Assembly (NCBI GenBank): GCA_023389745.1 | Contig: JAEWED010000025.1 | Coordinates: forward strand, 1-6,448 | Reading direction: 5' to 3' | DNA length: 6,448 nucleotides | DNA from: Actinomycetes bacterium | Lineage (GTDB): Bacteria; Actinomycetota; Acidimicrobiia; Acidimicrobiales; Microtrichaceae | Part shown: positions 1-6,352 of the stretch, in pieces | How positions within the stretch are numbered: the stretch's first letter is position 1 | Layout of the letters: the number at the start of each line of letters is the position of its first letter | Notes under the pieces: generated by a model | What the model was told of the DNA's origin: nothing | Database searches by the model: none | What the model saw: only the letters and a program-made list of their open reading frames with translations | Program-made: the position numbers and the translations under genes

Positions 1-380
1 ACTCCCACCCACCACGAGCGTCGTACTCACCGACCATCACCAAGAACGAACACGTCGCCGCCGCGAGATGCCCCGACAACGACAACATCTCATGCTCCAA
101 CCGCTCCAACGGCAGACCCGCCACACCGCCAACACCCACATCGACCACGCCGGCACTGTTCACCGGCGACGCGCCCACGTCGCCTCCACCGCCCACCCCG
201 CCTGCTCCGGCCACCCCGCCGACGGCGCCATCGGCCTCCGGCGCATCAACCGGCGCCGCCTCCACCGCTCCCACTGCTGACATCCCCGACCTCCCACGTC
301 GTCGAACACCAGCAACGCTACGAACCCCCACTGACACTCAACCCGGCCTCCCGACCCAGTCCGGAAACGGCCCACCAGGC

Positions 381-588
381 TTTCGTCGCAACTCGGCGCG
401 GCACCCTCGCCCGCCCGCGGCACCCCAATTCGTCGCCCACACGGCGCCCCAGCACGGCCCTCTCTTCGACCCGGCGCTGACCAGCAGGCTCCCGTGACCC
501 GAATTCGTTCCAACTCGGCGCCGAGCACCACCCCAGACCCCCGCACCAGCCCCGAATTCGTTCCAAGCCGGCGCGGAACAACACCCCA
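381..588. repeat. Cluster of diverged intergenic repeats (AATTCGTTCCAACTCGGCGC-like)
   Basis: Two 36-bp units, at 500-535 and 553-588, match at 31 of 36 positions and start 53 bp apart. Both begin CGAATTCGTTCCAA and end ACACCCCA or CCACCCCA. A third copy at 381-399 keeps TTCGT, then CAACTCGGCGC (16 of 19 matching). A weaker fourth at 427-455 keeps AATTCGT and CGGCGCC with a small insertion. The 500-535 unit contains two perfect palindromes, CGAATTCG (500-507) and CTCGGCGCCGAG (514-525). The units lie in non-coding DNA upstream of the ParA-like gene. They could be a family of extragenic repeats, protein-binding sites, or remnants of a duplicated sequence; the window alone does not decide. Confidence 0.6.
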
Positions 589-633
589 CACCCCGCCCCC
601 AGCGCGCCGGCCGAACACACGAGCCCACCGTCC

Positions 634-651
634 GCGATTCCGCGGAAGCGC
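634..651. promoter_or_regulatory. Palindrome upstream of the ParA-like gene, possible operator
   Basis: A perfect 10-bp palindrome, TTCCGCGGAA (638-647), extends to an 18-bp imperfect inverted repeat (634-651) with one mismatched pair. It ends 44 bp before the ATG at 696, a position where a dimeric regulator could act. In such GC-rich DNA short palindromes also arise by chance. No convincing promoter hexamers accompany it; TACGGT at 687-692 resembles a -10 box but lies very close to the ATG. Confidence 0.25.
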
Positions 652-695
652 CGCGAGCGCAGTCGTCCGCGGCCCGTCCGCTCCCGTACGGTTGA

Positions 696-1568
696 ATGTC
701 CACAGCACAGGATCGGAGTCGCACTGGTGTCACGCTCGCTCGGTGGGCCACGTTGAGGGTCGTCGCCGTCGCCGGAGCCAAGGGTGGAGTGGGCAAGACC
801 GCAGCCGCGGTCAACCTCGCCATGCTCTCGGCCGAGGCCGGTCACCGAACGCTGCTGTGGGACCTCGACCCGCAGGGAGCGGCCACGCACTGCTTCCGTG
901 CCCGCGCCAAGGTCAAGGGCGGTGCGTCACGGATCCTCGGCGGCAAGCGCGAGCTCGAGGCGTACGTCCGACACACCGACTACGACCGGCTCGACCTGCT
1001 GCCCGCCGACCCGTCCTTCCGGGTCGTCGACACCATCCTGTCGACCCGTCGCTGGCCGGACCGGGTGCTGCGCAAGCTGCTGCGCCCGCTCGACGGCACC
1101 TACGACGTCGTCATCCTCGACTGCGCACCCGGTCTGGGTGTGGTGACCGAGTCGGTGATCGCCGCCTCGGACCTGTTGCTCGCACCGATCATCCCGGCAC
1201 CGCTCGCGCTGCGCAGCCTGGACCAGCTCGACGAGTTCACGCAGAGCCACCGTGCCGGCATGCCACTGCTCGCGTTCCTGTCGATGCTCGACGAGCGCAA
1301 GGTGCTGCACCGCCAGATGGTGACCCAGGTCCGCGGCGACCGACGCTTCTCGCTCGCCGCGGTGCCGTCGTCGGCCGCGGTCGAGCGCATGGGCATGGAA
1401 CAGGTCCCTGCCGTGCTCGCATCGCCGAACAACCTGGCCGCGGTCGCCTACCGACGCCTCTGGGCCGAGGCCGAGGACCGGCTCGACCTGGAACGGCCCG
1501 CCCCGCCGGTCGAGCTGCGGCCGTCGCCCCCGGTCGCCCTGCCGTCGACCGGGACCGAGACCGACTGA
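696..1568 (+). CDS. ParA/MinD-family ATPase (orphan)
   Basis: This is a deviant-Walker P-loop ATPase of 290 residues, a usual ParA/Soj length. The deviant Walker A box is at residues 27-35 (GAKGGVGKT), with signature lysine K29 and P-loop K34. The A' motif DLDPQG is at 56-61, and Walker B (VVILDCAPG) at 137-145 with D141. These proteins form ATP-dependent dimers that usually bind DNA non-specifically and position chromosomes, plasmids or protein complexes with a partner. No ParB-like gene is visible, so the cargo is unknown. The last 35 or so residues are Pro-rich and probably disordered. The start is uncertain: the ATG at 696 has no clear ribosome site, whereas TTG at 753 follows GGTGGG (742-747) by 5 nt and would give the family-typical beginning just before the first beta strand. 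The gene converges on gpmA with a 27-bp gap. Family assignment is firm; the specific role (ParA, MinD-like or other) is not. Confidence 0.9.
   Translation: MSTAQDRSRTGVTLARWATLRVVAVAGAKGGVGKTAAAVNLAMLSAEAGHRTLLWDLDPQGAATHCFRARAKVKGGASRILGGKRELEAYVRHTDYDRLDLLPADPSFRVVDTILSTRRWPDRVLRKLLRPLDGTYDVVILDCAPGLGVVTESVIAASDLLLAPIIPAPLALRSLDQLDEFTQSHRAGMPLLAFLSMLDERKVLHRQMVTQVRGDRRFSLAAVPSSAAVERMGMEQVPAVLASPNNLAAVAYRRLWAEAEDRLDLERPAPPVELRPSPPVALPSTGTETD
742..747 (+). promoter_or_regulatory. Possible ribosome site for an alternative TTG start of the ParA-like gene
   Basis: GGTGGG lies 5 nt before a TTG (753-755) in the ParA frame. Starting there removes 19 poorly conserved residues and puts the methionine directly before RVVAVAGAKGG, as in typical ParA proteins. 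The ATG at 696 lacks such a site, so this may be the true start. Confidence 0.35.
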
Positions 1569-1571
1569 CCG

Positions 1572-1616
1572 TCAGCCGCCGGCGGCCTGCTGTTCTCAGC
1601 CTCCGGCGGCCTGCTG
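1572..1616. repeat. Tandem duplication of the gpmA 3' end including its stop codon
   Basis: Two 21-bp copies, 1572-1592 and 1596-1616, differ at one base (G1578 versus T1602) and are separated by TTC, giving a 24-bp period. Read on the minus strand, the second copy encodes the last six codons of gpmA (QQAAGG) and its TGA. The first copy lies beyond and repeats the same six codons and TGA in the same frame, with one Glu codon between. Read-through of the first stop would therefore add only EQQAAGG. The bases 1575-1582 can pair with 1603-1610 (8 bp, 20-nt loop), and 1575-1586 is itself a perfect 12-bp palindrome. The element could influence transcript ends at this convergent junction, but no T-tract is present. 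Confidence 0.85.
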
Positions 1617-2357
1617 GGCGACCGCCTCGGCGCGTGCCCGCACCTCGTCGGCGTCGAGCAGGTAGCGGTCCGTCACCGGCTTCACCTCGCTGGGGCGGAA
1701 GTCGTCGCCGAGGTCGTACACGAGCGGGATGCCCGTCGGGATGTTCAGCTCGGTGATCTCGTCGGACGAGATGCCGTCGAGGTGCTTCACCAGCGCTCGC
1801 AGCGAGTTCCCGTGCGCGACCACCAGCACCGTGTTGCCCGCGGCCAGGTCCGGCACGATCGAGTCGTACCAGTAGGGGAGCATGCGCTCGACGACGTCGG
1901 CCAGGCACTCCGAGGTGGGGACGAGCTCGGGCGGAAGGTGCTTGTAGCGCACGTCGTCGTTCGGGTTGAACTCGTTCTCGGCGGTGATCGCGGGCGGCGG
2001 CACGTCGTAGCTCCGGCGCCAGATCTTCACCTTCTCCTCGCCGTACTTCTCGGTGGTCTCGGCCTTGTTGCGGCCGGTGAGGTCGCCGTAGTGGCGCTCG
2101 TTGAGCCGCCAGCTGCGACGCACCGGGATCCACAACCGACCGAGCACGTCGAGGGTGTTGTTCGCGGTGCGGATCGCCCGGACCTGCACCGAGGTGTGCA
2201 GCACGTCGGGCTTGATGTGCGCCTCGGCGAGCATCCCGCCGGCGGCCACGGCCTCGGCGAACCCGTTCTCGGTCAGATCGCAGTCGTACCAGCCGGTGAA
2301 GAGGTTGAGCTTGTTCCACTCGCTCTCGCCGTGGCGGAGCAGTACGAGTCTGGACAC
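1596..2357 (-). CDS. gpmA: 2,3-bisphosphoglycerate-dependent phosphoglycerate mutase
   Basis: This cytosolic glycolysis/gluconeogenesis enzyme interconverts 3- and 2-phosphoglycerate through a phosphohistidine intermediate. The 253-residue product has the usual length. Near the N-terminus LRHGESEWN (residues 7-15) holds the RHGE signature, with H9 as the phosphorylated histidine. It is followed by NLFTGWYDCDLTENG (18-32), R60, and LNERHYGDLTG (85-95) with the acid E87. WRRSYDVPPP (113-122) and VVAHGNSLRAL (179-189) with the second catalytic histidine H182 complete the set, so the enzyme should be active. I chose the GTG start at 2357 because AGGGGAGGA (2369-2361) ends 3 nt before it and the protein then begins MSRLVLLRHGE; the open frame upstream to 2465 lacks similarity. 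The gene stands alone, divergent from the glycosyltransferase and convergent with the ParA-like gene. Its 3' end is duplicated (see 1572-1616). Confidence 0.97.
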   Translation of the reverse strand: MSRLVLLRHGESEWNKLNLFTGWYDCDLTENGFAEAVAAGGMLAEAHIKPDVLHTSVQVRAIRTANNTLDVLGRLWIPVRRSWRLNERHYGDLTGRNKAETTEKYGEEKVKIWRRSYDVPPPAITAENEFNPNDDVRYKHLPPELVPTSECLADVVERMLPYWYDSIVPDLAAGNTVLVVAHGNSLRALVKHLDGISSDEITELNIPTGIPLVYDLGDDFRPSEVKPVTDRYLLDADEVRARAEAVAQQAAGG

Positions 2358-2433
2358 GGGTCCTCCCCTGGTCGAGTCCGGCGATGGTGCCCCAGCAGGG
2401 CGGTCGTGATCCAGTTCGTAGACTGCCGCCTCG
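2358..2433. promoter_or_regulatory. Divergent intergenic region between gpmA and the glycosyltransferase
   Basis: These 76 bp must hold the promoters of both divergent genes if each is transcribed separately. On + a -10-like TAGACT (2419-2424) lies 9 nt before the ATG at 2434, with no ribosome site between. The glycosyltransferase mRNA may therefore be leaderless or nearly so. No clear -35 box is visible on either strand. Confidence 0.4.
2361..2369 (-). promoter_or_regulatory. Ribosome binding site of gpmA
   Basis: Read on the minus strand, AGGGGAGGA is followed by CCC and then the GTG start. It is a strong match to the 16S rRNA anti-SD sequence and decides the gpmA start over the upstream ATG at 2465. 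Confidence 0.85.
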
Positions 2434-3408
2434 ATGCTCGTCTCGGTCGTGATCCCGTGCCACAACTCGCTGCGCTACCTGCCCGAGACGCTCGACTCGG
2501 TGCTCGAGCAGCGACTCCCGAGCGATGTCGAGCTCGAGGTCGTGCTCGTCGACGACGGCGGAGACGACGACCTCGGGGCGTGGACCGCGACACGGGGTGA
2601 CGAGCGGGTGCGCTGCATCCGTCAGGAGAACACCGGTGTCGCGGGCGCCAGGAACCGGGGGATCGAGGAGTCCTCCGGCGACATGATCTGCTTCTGCGAC
2701 TCCGACGACCTGTGGGTGCCGACCACGGTCGCGGACCTGCTGGCCTGCTTCGACCGCGACCCCGGGATCGGGTTGGCCTACGGCTGGTACGAGGTGGTCG
2801 ACGGCGACGGTGCTCTGACCGGAGCGGTCCGCAGCTCGGACCTCGAGGGCTGGGCATGGGAGCGGCTCGTCACCGAGAACCCGGTCGGGGCGTCCGGTGT
2901 GATGGTGCCCCGCACGGTGCTCGACGAGGTCGGCGTCTTCGAGGTCAACCGCGACCGGTTCCGTATCGACGTCGAGGACTGGGAGCTCTGGATCCGCATC
3001 GCCGCGGAGCACCGGATCGGTCTCGCCCCGACGGTGGTGTACCGGTACCGGCGCCACGACTCGAACTCCTCCAGCGACGTCGCGTCGATCGAAGCTGCCT
3101 ACGCGCACCTCTTCGACGTCGTGTTCGACGGGGTCAGCGCCGAGCGGGCGAGGCTGCGCCCCGAGGCCGAGGCGCGCGCCGACCAGATCCTCGCCTGGCA
3201 GGCGTTGAACGATCGGCAGGACCCGGCGATGTCGCTGGAGTACCTGGCCCGAGGCGTGCGGAAGTGGCCCGAGCTGAAGCGTCGCCCCGACTACTGGCGA
3301 CTGCGGGCCGCGGCGACCGCGCTGCGTGCGACGGGACCTCGCGGCTACTCGGCGGTGCGCTCCGCGAACGGCGCGGCTCGAAAGCTCCGCAGCCGGCTGG
3401 GCCGCTGA
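2434..3408 (+). CDS. Family 2 (GT-A fold) glycosyltransferase
   Basis: The product (324 residues) is predicted to transfer a sugar from a nucleotide-sugar donor during glycan or glycoconjugate synthesis; acceptor and sugar cannot be read from sequence. The GT2 domain fills the first 210 or so residues. VSVVIPCHNSLRYL (3-16) is the first strand, VVLVDDGGDDD (36-46) the nucleotide-binding acid pair, and ENTGVAGARNRGI (65-77) the typical helix. FCDSDDLW (87-94) contains the metal-binding DxD (D89, D91). DVEDWELWIRIA (179-190) carries the ED(W) catalytic-base region. A helical, Arg/Ala-rich C-terminal part follows, without membrane segments, so it is probably cytosolic or peripheral at the membrane. 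A stop in frame at 2419-2421 makes the ATG at 2434 the earliest ATG; it lacks a ribosome site. The gene stands alone, with no other cell-wall or polysaccharide gene in view, and its TGA lies in the first unit of a 17-bp tandem repeat. Confidence 0.93.
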   Translation: MLVSVVIPCHNSLRYLPETLDSVLEQRLPSDVELEVVLVDDGGDDDLGAWTATRGDERVRCIRQENTGVAGARNRGIEESSGDMICFCDSDDLWVPTTVADLLACFDRDPGIGLAYGWYEVVDGDGALTGAVRSSDLEGWAWERLVTENPVGASGVMVPRTVLDEVGVFEVNRDRFRIDVEDWELWIRIAAEHRIGLAPTVVYRYRRHDSNSSSDVASIEAAYAHLFDVVFDGVSAERARLRPEAEARADQILAWQALNDRQDPAMSLEYLARGVRKWPELKRRPDYWRLRAAATALRATGPRGYSAVRSANGAARKLRSRLGR

Positions 3409-3454
3409 ACATCACGCGCCGCTGTACATCACGCGCAGCTGAACATCACGCGCT
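3404..3454. repeat. Three tandem 17-bp units spanning a convergent gene junction
   Basis: Units at 3404-3420, 3421-3437 and 3438-3454 follow GCTGAACATCACGCGC plus one variable base. The middle unit has T for A at its fifth position and the last base differs in each. The first unit contains the TGA (3406-3408) of the glycosyltransferase. The third contains TCA (3446-3448), which on the minus strand is the TGA of the response regulator. The repeat thus covers the whole 37-bp gap and both gene ends. Because 17 is not a multiple of 3, a copy-number change would shift frames but hardly alter the proteins, as each unit carries a stop-forming triplet. There is no obvious hairpin plus T-tract. Confidence 0.9.
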
Positions 3455-4153
3455 GGCGCCGTCGGCCCCCGCGCCGGAACCCCCGCCCATGCCGGCTTCG
3501 CGAGCACGGACGATCGCCTGGGCACGGTCCGCGACCTGCAGCTTGGTGAGGATGTTGGACAGGTGGTTGCGCACGGTCTTCGAGCTCAGCGTCAGCCGCC
3601 GCGCGATCGACAGGTTGTCGAGCCCCGCCGCGACCAGGTCGAGCACCTCTCGTTCCCTGGCCGTCAGGTCGGGGAACGGGTTCGGACCACCGGAGCGCAG
3701 GCCGGCCATGTAGGCCATGGCCCGACCGGCGATCGCGGGAGCGAGCAGGACCTCTCCGTTCGCGACGGCCCGCACGGCGCGTTCGAGCTCGTCGGGCGAG
3801 GCGCCCTTGAGCAGGTAGCCCCGTGCACCTGCTCGCATCGCGGCGAACACCGAGTCGTCGTCATCGAGCATCGTCACGACGAGCACGCCCACCTCGGGCT
3901 GCGCGGCGACGATCTCGCGGGTCGCCTCGATGCCGGAGCTGTCGACGAGGTGCAGGTCCATCACCACGACGTCGGGTCGGTGCTCCTCGGCCGCCGCGAT
4001 CGCAGAGGCCTCGCTGTCGGCCTCGGCGACCACCTCGAGGTGGTCGAGCGAGGCGAGCAGCGCGACGAGGCCCATCCGGAACATCGGGTGGTCGTCGACG
4101 ACCATCACCCTCAGGGCACGCTCGGGAGATCCGCCGTCGGACGGCTCGCTCAC
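3446..4153 (-). CDS. NarL/LuxR-family response regulator
   Basis: This is the cytoplasmic output half of a two-component system, 235 residues, a typical NarL/FixJ length. The receiver domain (about 14-130) has the acid pair D20-D21, phosphoacceptor D66 in VVVMDLHLVDSSG (62-74), T94 and K116 in YLLKGA (113-118). A linker leads to a LuxR-type helix-turn-helix (about 160-220): LTAREREVLDLVAAG (163-177), then SIARRLTLSSKTVRNHLSNI (182-201), whose second helix contacts DNA. A Gly/Ala-rich tail of about 13 residues ends the protein. I chose the GTG at 4153: its GTGA overlaps the kinase stop by 4 bp, indicating translational coupling, and GGAGG (4165-4161) sits 7 nt upstream. An ATG at 4207 in the same frame lies inside the kinase gene and is less likely. 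Regulated genes cannot be told from the sequence. Confidence 0.96.
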   Translation of the reverse strand: MSEPSDGGSPERALRVMVVDDHPMFRMGLVALLASLDHLEVVAEADSEASAIAAAEEHRPDVVVMDLHLVDSSGIEATREIVAAQPEVGVLVVTMLDDDDSVFAAMRAGARGYLLKGASPDELERAVRAVANGEVLLAPAIAGRAMAYMAGLRSGGPNPFPDLTAREREVLDLVAAGLDNLSIARRLTLSSKTVRNHLSNILTKLQVADRAQAIVRAREAGMGGGSGAGADGASA

Positions 4154-6342
4154 GCCGGGGCCTCCGTCACGCCGACCCTGTTCTGCTCGCGCGAGCGGTC
4201 GGTCCACGGCACCACGACCGTCACGGTCGTTCCGACCGCAGCGGTCCCGGTCGGCCCACCTGCGCTCACCGTGACCTCCCCGCCCAGCTCACCCGCCCAT
4301 TCTCGCATCGACGTCAGGCCGACTCCGGGAACGGCTGCTGCATCCAGGCCCACGCCGTCGTCGACGACCCGGACCACGAGCTCGTCGACACCGCTGCGAC
4401 GTCGGCTCTCGACCTCGATGCGGCAGTGCGTCGCTCCCGAGTGCCGCACCACGTTGCGCACGGCTTCGGAGACCACGGCGTAGACGGCGGTCGCGTCCTC
4501 GGCGAACAGCACCGGCTCGACCGAGGCGTGCAGCGTGAGATCGATCCCGCTCGCGGAGTGCACAGCGGCGAGCTCGCGCAGCGCCGGCACGAGGCCGTCC
4601 TCGTCGAGCGTCGGTGGCAACAACCCGCGAGCCATCGCACGCACCTGTTCGACCAGCCGGTCGAGCTCGCTCGCCGAGCTGTCGACGAGCACCGTCACCT
4701 TCGCCGGGTCCGACTCGATGAGGTTGCCGCCGGCTCGCAGCGCGAGCGCGGTGCCGGCCAGCGCCGGGCCGAGCCCGTCGTGCAGCTCGCGGCGCAGTCG
4801 ACGACGGTCGGAGTCCCGGGCCACCGCGAGTCGCCGACGGGAGTCCGACAACGCGCTCGTGGTCTCCGAGAGCTGCACCGTGGCCGCGACCAGAGGGGCG
4901 AGGCCGTCGAGCAGCTCGAGGGTCCTGGCGTCCAGGCGCTCACCGGGTCGGGGCTCCACCTCGAGGTGCCCGATGTCGCGCTGGTGCAGCACCAGCGGGA
5001 TCGATCGCCCGTGTGCGGAGATGTCGGCGGCGTCGTCCTCGGCGGTGCCGGACGTGTCGTGGCCGTCGATGCTGCTCGCAGCCGGGCGGCGCTCCTCGCC
5101 GACGACGATCGTCGCCCGGTGCAGGCGCAGCGAGCGCCGGATGGACTGCACCACCTCGTCGAGCAGCTCACCGGGATCGACCCGGTCCAGACCGCCACCG
5201 ACGTCGCGGACGAGGCGCATGGGTGACCGACCTGCACCGTGCACCAGGTGGTCGACCCGTCGTTGGATCCAGACCTTCGCGGGCTGGCAGCCGGCGGCGA
5301 CGACCGCGGCGGCGACCACCTGCAGGACGTCGTCCTGGATGGACAGGACCCGCGTCGTCACCGTCACGATGAGCACGTACGCGCCGACCACCGTCGCGGT
5401 GAGCAGCGACCACACGAGCGTGCGGCTGACCGCGAGGTCGATGCCCCACAGCCGTTGTCCGAGCACGACCACGAGGATCGCTGCCGGGAAGAACGCCTGC
5501 GACGCCAGGTGCGTGAGCGGCGTGAACAGGGCGTTCATGTCGGCACCGAAGGAGTTGATCGCAGCGATGGGGATGAACGACGCCGACAACAGGACCGCAC
5601 CGATGGTCAGCCAGCCCAGGCCCCGACGCCGCGACGGCGGAAGCGTCCGCCAACGTCGGTAGGTGTCGCCCGCTGCGAGCAGACCGAGCACGATGATCGC
5701 GGTCATCAACACCGGGTGGGAGTCCACGATGAACTGGCCCCAGGCCTCGTTGCGGATCCCGAACGGGGCCCAGGGGTCGCCGTCGGGGTACGGCCAGGGG
5801 TCGGTGAGCTGCTGGATCACCAGCAGGCCGGTCAGCGCGACTCCCACCGCGATCGCGACCCGTCCGAACGTCGGCACCCGGTCGTCGCGGACCAGCCACG
5901 GCACGACGACCATGAGTGAGAGCGTGCCGGGCACCCAGGCCCAGCCGAGCGCCGAGCTGAGCAGCGTCAGCTGTGGCAGGTCCGGGTGGGCCTGCTGGAA
6001 GGTCAGCCACTGCATGCCGAGCGCTGCGACGGCGCCGCCGATCGCGGTGATCGCGACGATCCAGGCGACCGCGTGGCGCACCCGCTGCAGCAGCAGGTAG
6101 GCGACCAGTCCGTAGATCACCGCGTCGGCCAGGTCGACGACGAAGTACCAGATCTCGCGGTGCAGGGTCGCCCGGTTCAGCCAGGCGAGCAGGACTGCCG
6201 CGCCAGCGATCGTGAACGAGGTGACGAGCACGACGAGGGCGGCGGTCGGGAGACCGCCGCCCTCGCTCGACGTCGTCCGTGGCGCTGAGGCATCGGTGGA
6301 CACGCGTCCAATCTGCCAGAGCTGCCGAGGCGAGACGTTCAT
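4150..6342 (-). CDS. Multi-pass membrane sensor histidine kinase, HisKA_3 type
   Basis: This is the sensor partner of the overlapping NarL-type regulator, 730 residues. The first 350 or so residues contain about ten hydrophobic segments (roughly 33-55, 66-86, 91-113, 128-150, 161-177, 205-224, 242-262, 277-294, 309-328, 339-351). Segments 5 and 6 are joined by a Trp/Pro-rich loop (181-204) likely to face outward. IQRRVDHLVHG (359-369) resembles the linker common in this kinase group. A GAF-like region (about 388-490) and a short coiled coil follow. The dimerisation/phosphoacceptor box is RRELHDGLGPALAG (517-530) with H521. The ATPase domain has the N box SEAVRNVVRHSGA (625-637, N630), G1 DDGVG (661-665) and a G2-like VGLTSMREWAGELGG (674-688). 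All catalytic motifs are intact. The ATG start at 6342 lies 10 bp after the upstream gene; a GTG at 6303, giving a protein 13 residues shorter, is possible, and neither has a strong ribosome site. The ligand is unknown. Confidence 0.95.
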   Translation of the reverse strand: MNVSPRQLWQIGRVSTDASAPRTTSSEGGGLPTAALVVLVTSFTIAGAAVLLAWLNRATLHREIWYFVVDLADAVIYGLVAYLLLQRVRHAVAWIVAITAIGGAVAALGMQWLTFQQAHPDLPQLTLLSSALGWAWVPGTLSLMVVVPWLVRDDRVPTFGRVAIAVGVALTGLLVIQQLTDPWPYPDGDPWAPFGIRNEAWGQFIVDSHPVLMTAIIVLGLLAAGDTYRRWRTLPPSRRRGLGWLTIGAVLLSASFIPIAAINSFGADMNALFTPLTHLASQAFFPAAILVVVLGQRLWGIDLAVSRTLVWSLLTATVVGAYVLIVTVTTRVLSIQDDVLQVVAAAVVAAGCQPAKVWIQRRVDHLVHGAGRSPMRLVRDVGGGLDRVDPGELLDEVVQSIRRSLRLHRATIVVGEERRPAASSIDGHDTSGTAEDDAADISAHGRSIPLVLHQRDIGHLEVEPRPGERLDARTLELLDGLAPLVAATVQLSETTSALSDSRRRLAVARDSDRRRLRRELHDGLGPALAGTALALRAGGNLIESDPAKVTVLVDSSASELDRLVEQVRAMARGLLPPTLDEDGLVPALRELAAVHSASGIDLTLHASVEPVLFAEDATAVYAVVSEAVRNVVRHSGATHCRIEVESRRRSGVDELVVRVVDDGVGLDAAAVPGVGLTSMREWAGELGGEVTVSAGGPTGTAAVGTTVTVVVPWTDRSREQNRVGVTEAPA
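4161..4165 (-). promoter_or_regulatory. Ribosome binding site of the response regulator
   Basis: GGAGG on the minus strand, inside the last codons of the kinase gene, lies 7 nt before the GTG start. Together with the GTGA stop/start overlap it fixes the start of the regulator. Confidence 0.8.
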
Positions 6343-6352
6343 CGTGCGCCGC

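Larger units (their letters stand above)
1..695. other. C-rich region without a recognisable gene
   Basis: I can assign no protein to this stretch. The + strand is very rich in C and poor in G and T, so stop codons are rare and several frames stay open by composition alone. One + frame is open from the left edge to a TGA at 278-280. Between about 100 and 280 nearly all its third positions are C, as in a real high-GC gene, so it could be the end of a gene entering from the left. However, its product is a His/Arg-rich string matching no family I know. Another + frame, open from the edge to a TGA at 495-497, gives a Pro/Thr/Ala-rich product. Overlapping minus-strand frames are Trp/Arg/Gly-rich and implausible. 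The right part (about 381-588) carries diverged repeats, and 634-651 an imperfect palindrome. A decayed gene plus a long intergenic region is the simplest reading. Confidence 0.5.

Noticed and set aside
381..588. CRISPR array
   Set aside because: Only two good copies with 17 bp between them, imperfect identity and no cas genes; the spacing and repeat divergence do not fit an array.
160..708. Minus-strand open frame through the repeat region
   Set aside because: The product is rich in Trp, Arg and Gly with no family likeness, and the frame is open because the complement is G-rich. The repeated peptide look (such as LERIR) only mirrors the DNA repeats.
1575..1610. Rho-independent terminator at the parA/gpmA junction
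   Set aside because: An 8-bp GC stem can form, but the loop is 20 nt and neither strand has a following T-tract, so I keep it only as a note on the repeat.
494..1756. Long + strand open frame (420 codons) overlapping the ParA-like gene
   Set aside because: Its product is a low-complexity Arg/Pro/Gly string and it is a frame-shifted shadow of the ParA coding sequence.
2358..2465. Upstream extension of gpmA to an ATG at 2465
   Set aside because: The 36 extra residues are not family-like and a strong ribosome site precedes the GTG at 2357.
1237..3108. Very long minus-strand open frame (623 codons) across parA, gpmA and the glycosyltransferase
   Set aside because: It lies out of frame or antisense to three genes with intact family motifs, is Arg/Pro-rich without any recognisable domain, and is explained by high GC content suppressing stop codons.
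1596..4153. gpmA near a two-component system, recalling mycobacterial gpm1-senX3-regX3
   Set aside because: SenX3/RegX3 are a HisKA kinase and an OmpR-type regulator in the same direction as gpm1. Here the pair is HisKA_3/NarL type, separated by a glycosyltransferase and arranged differently, so it is not the same locus.
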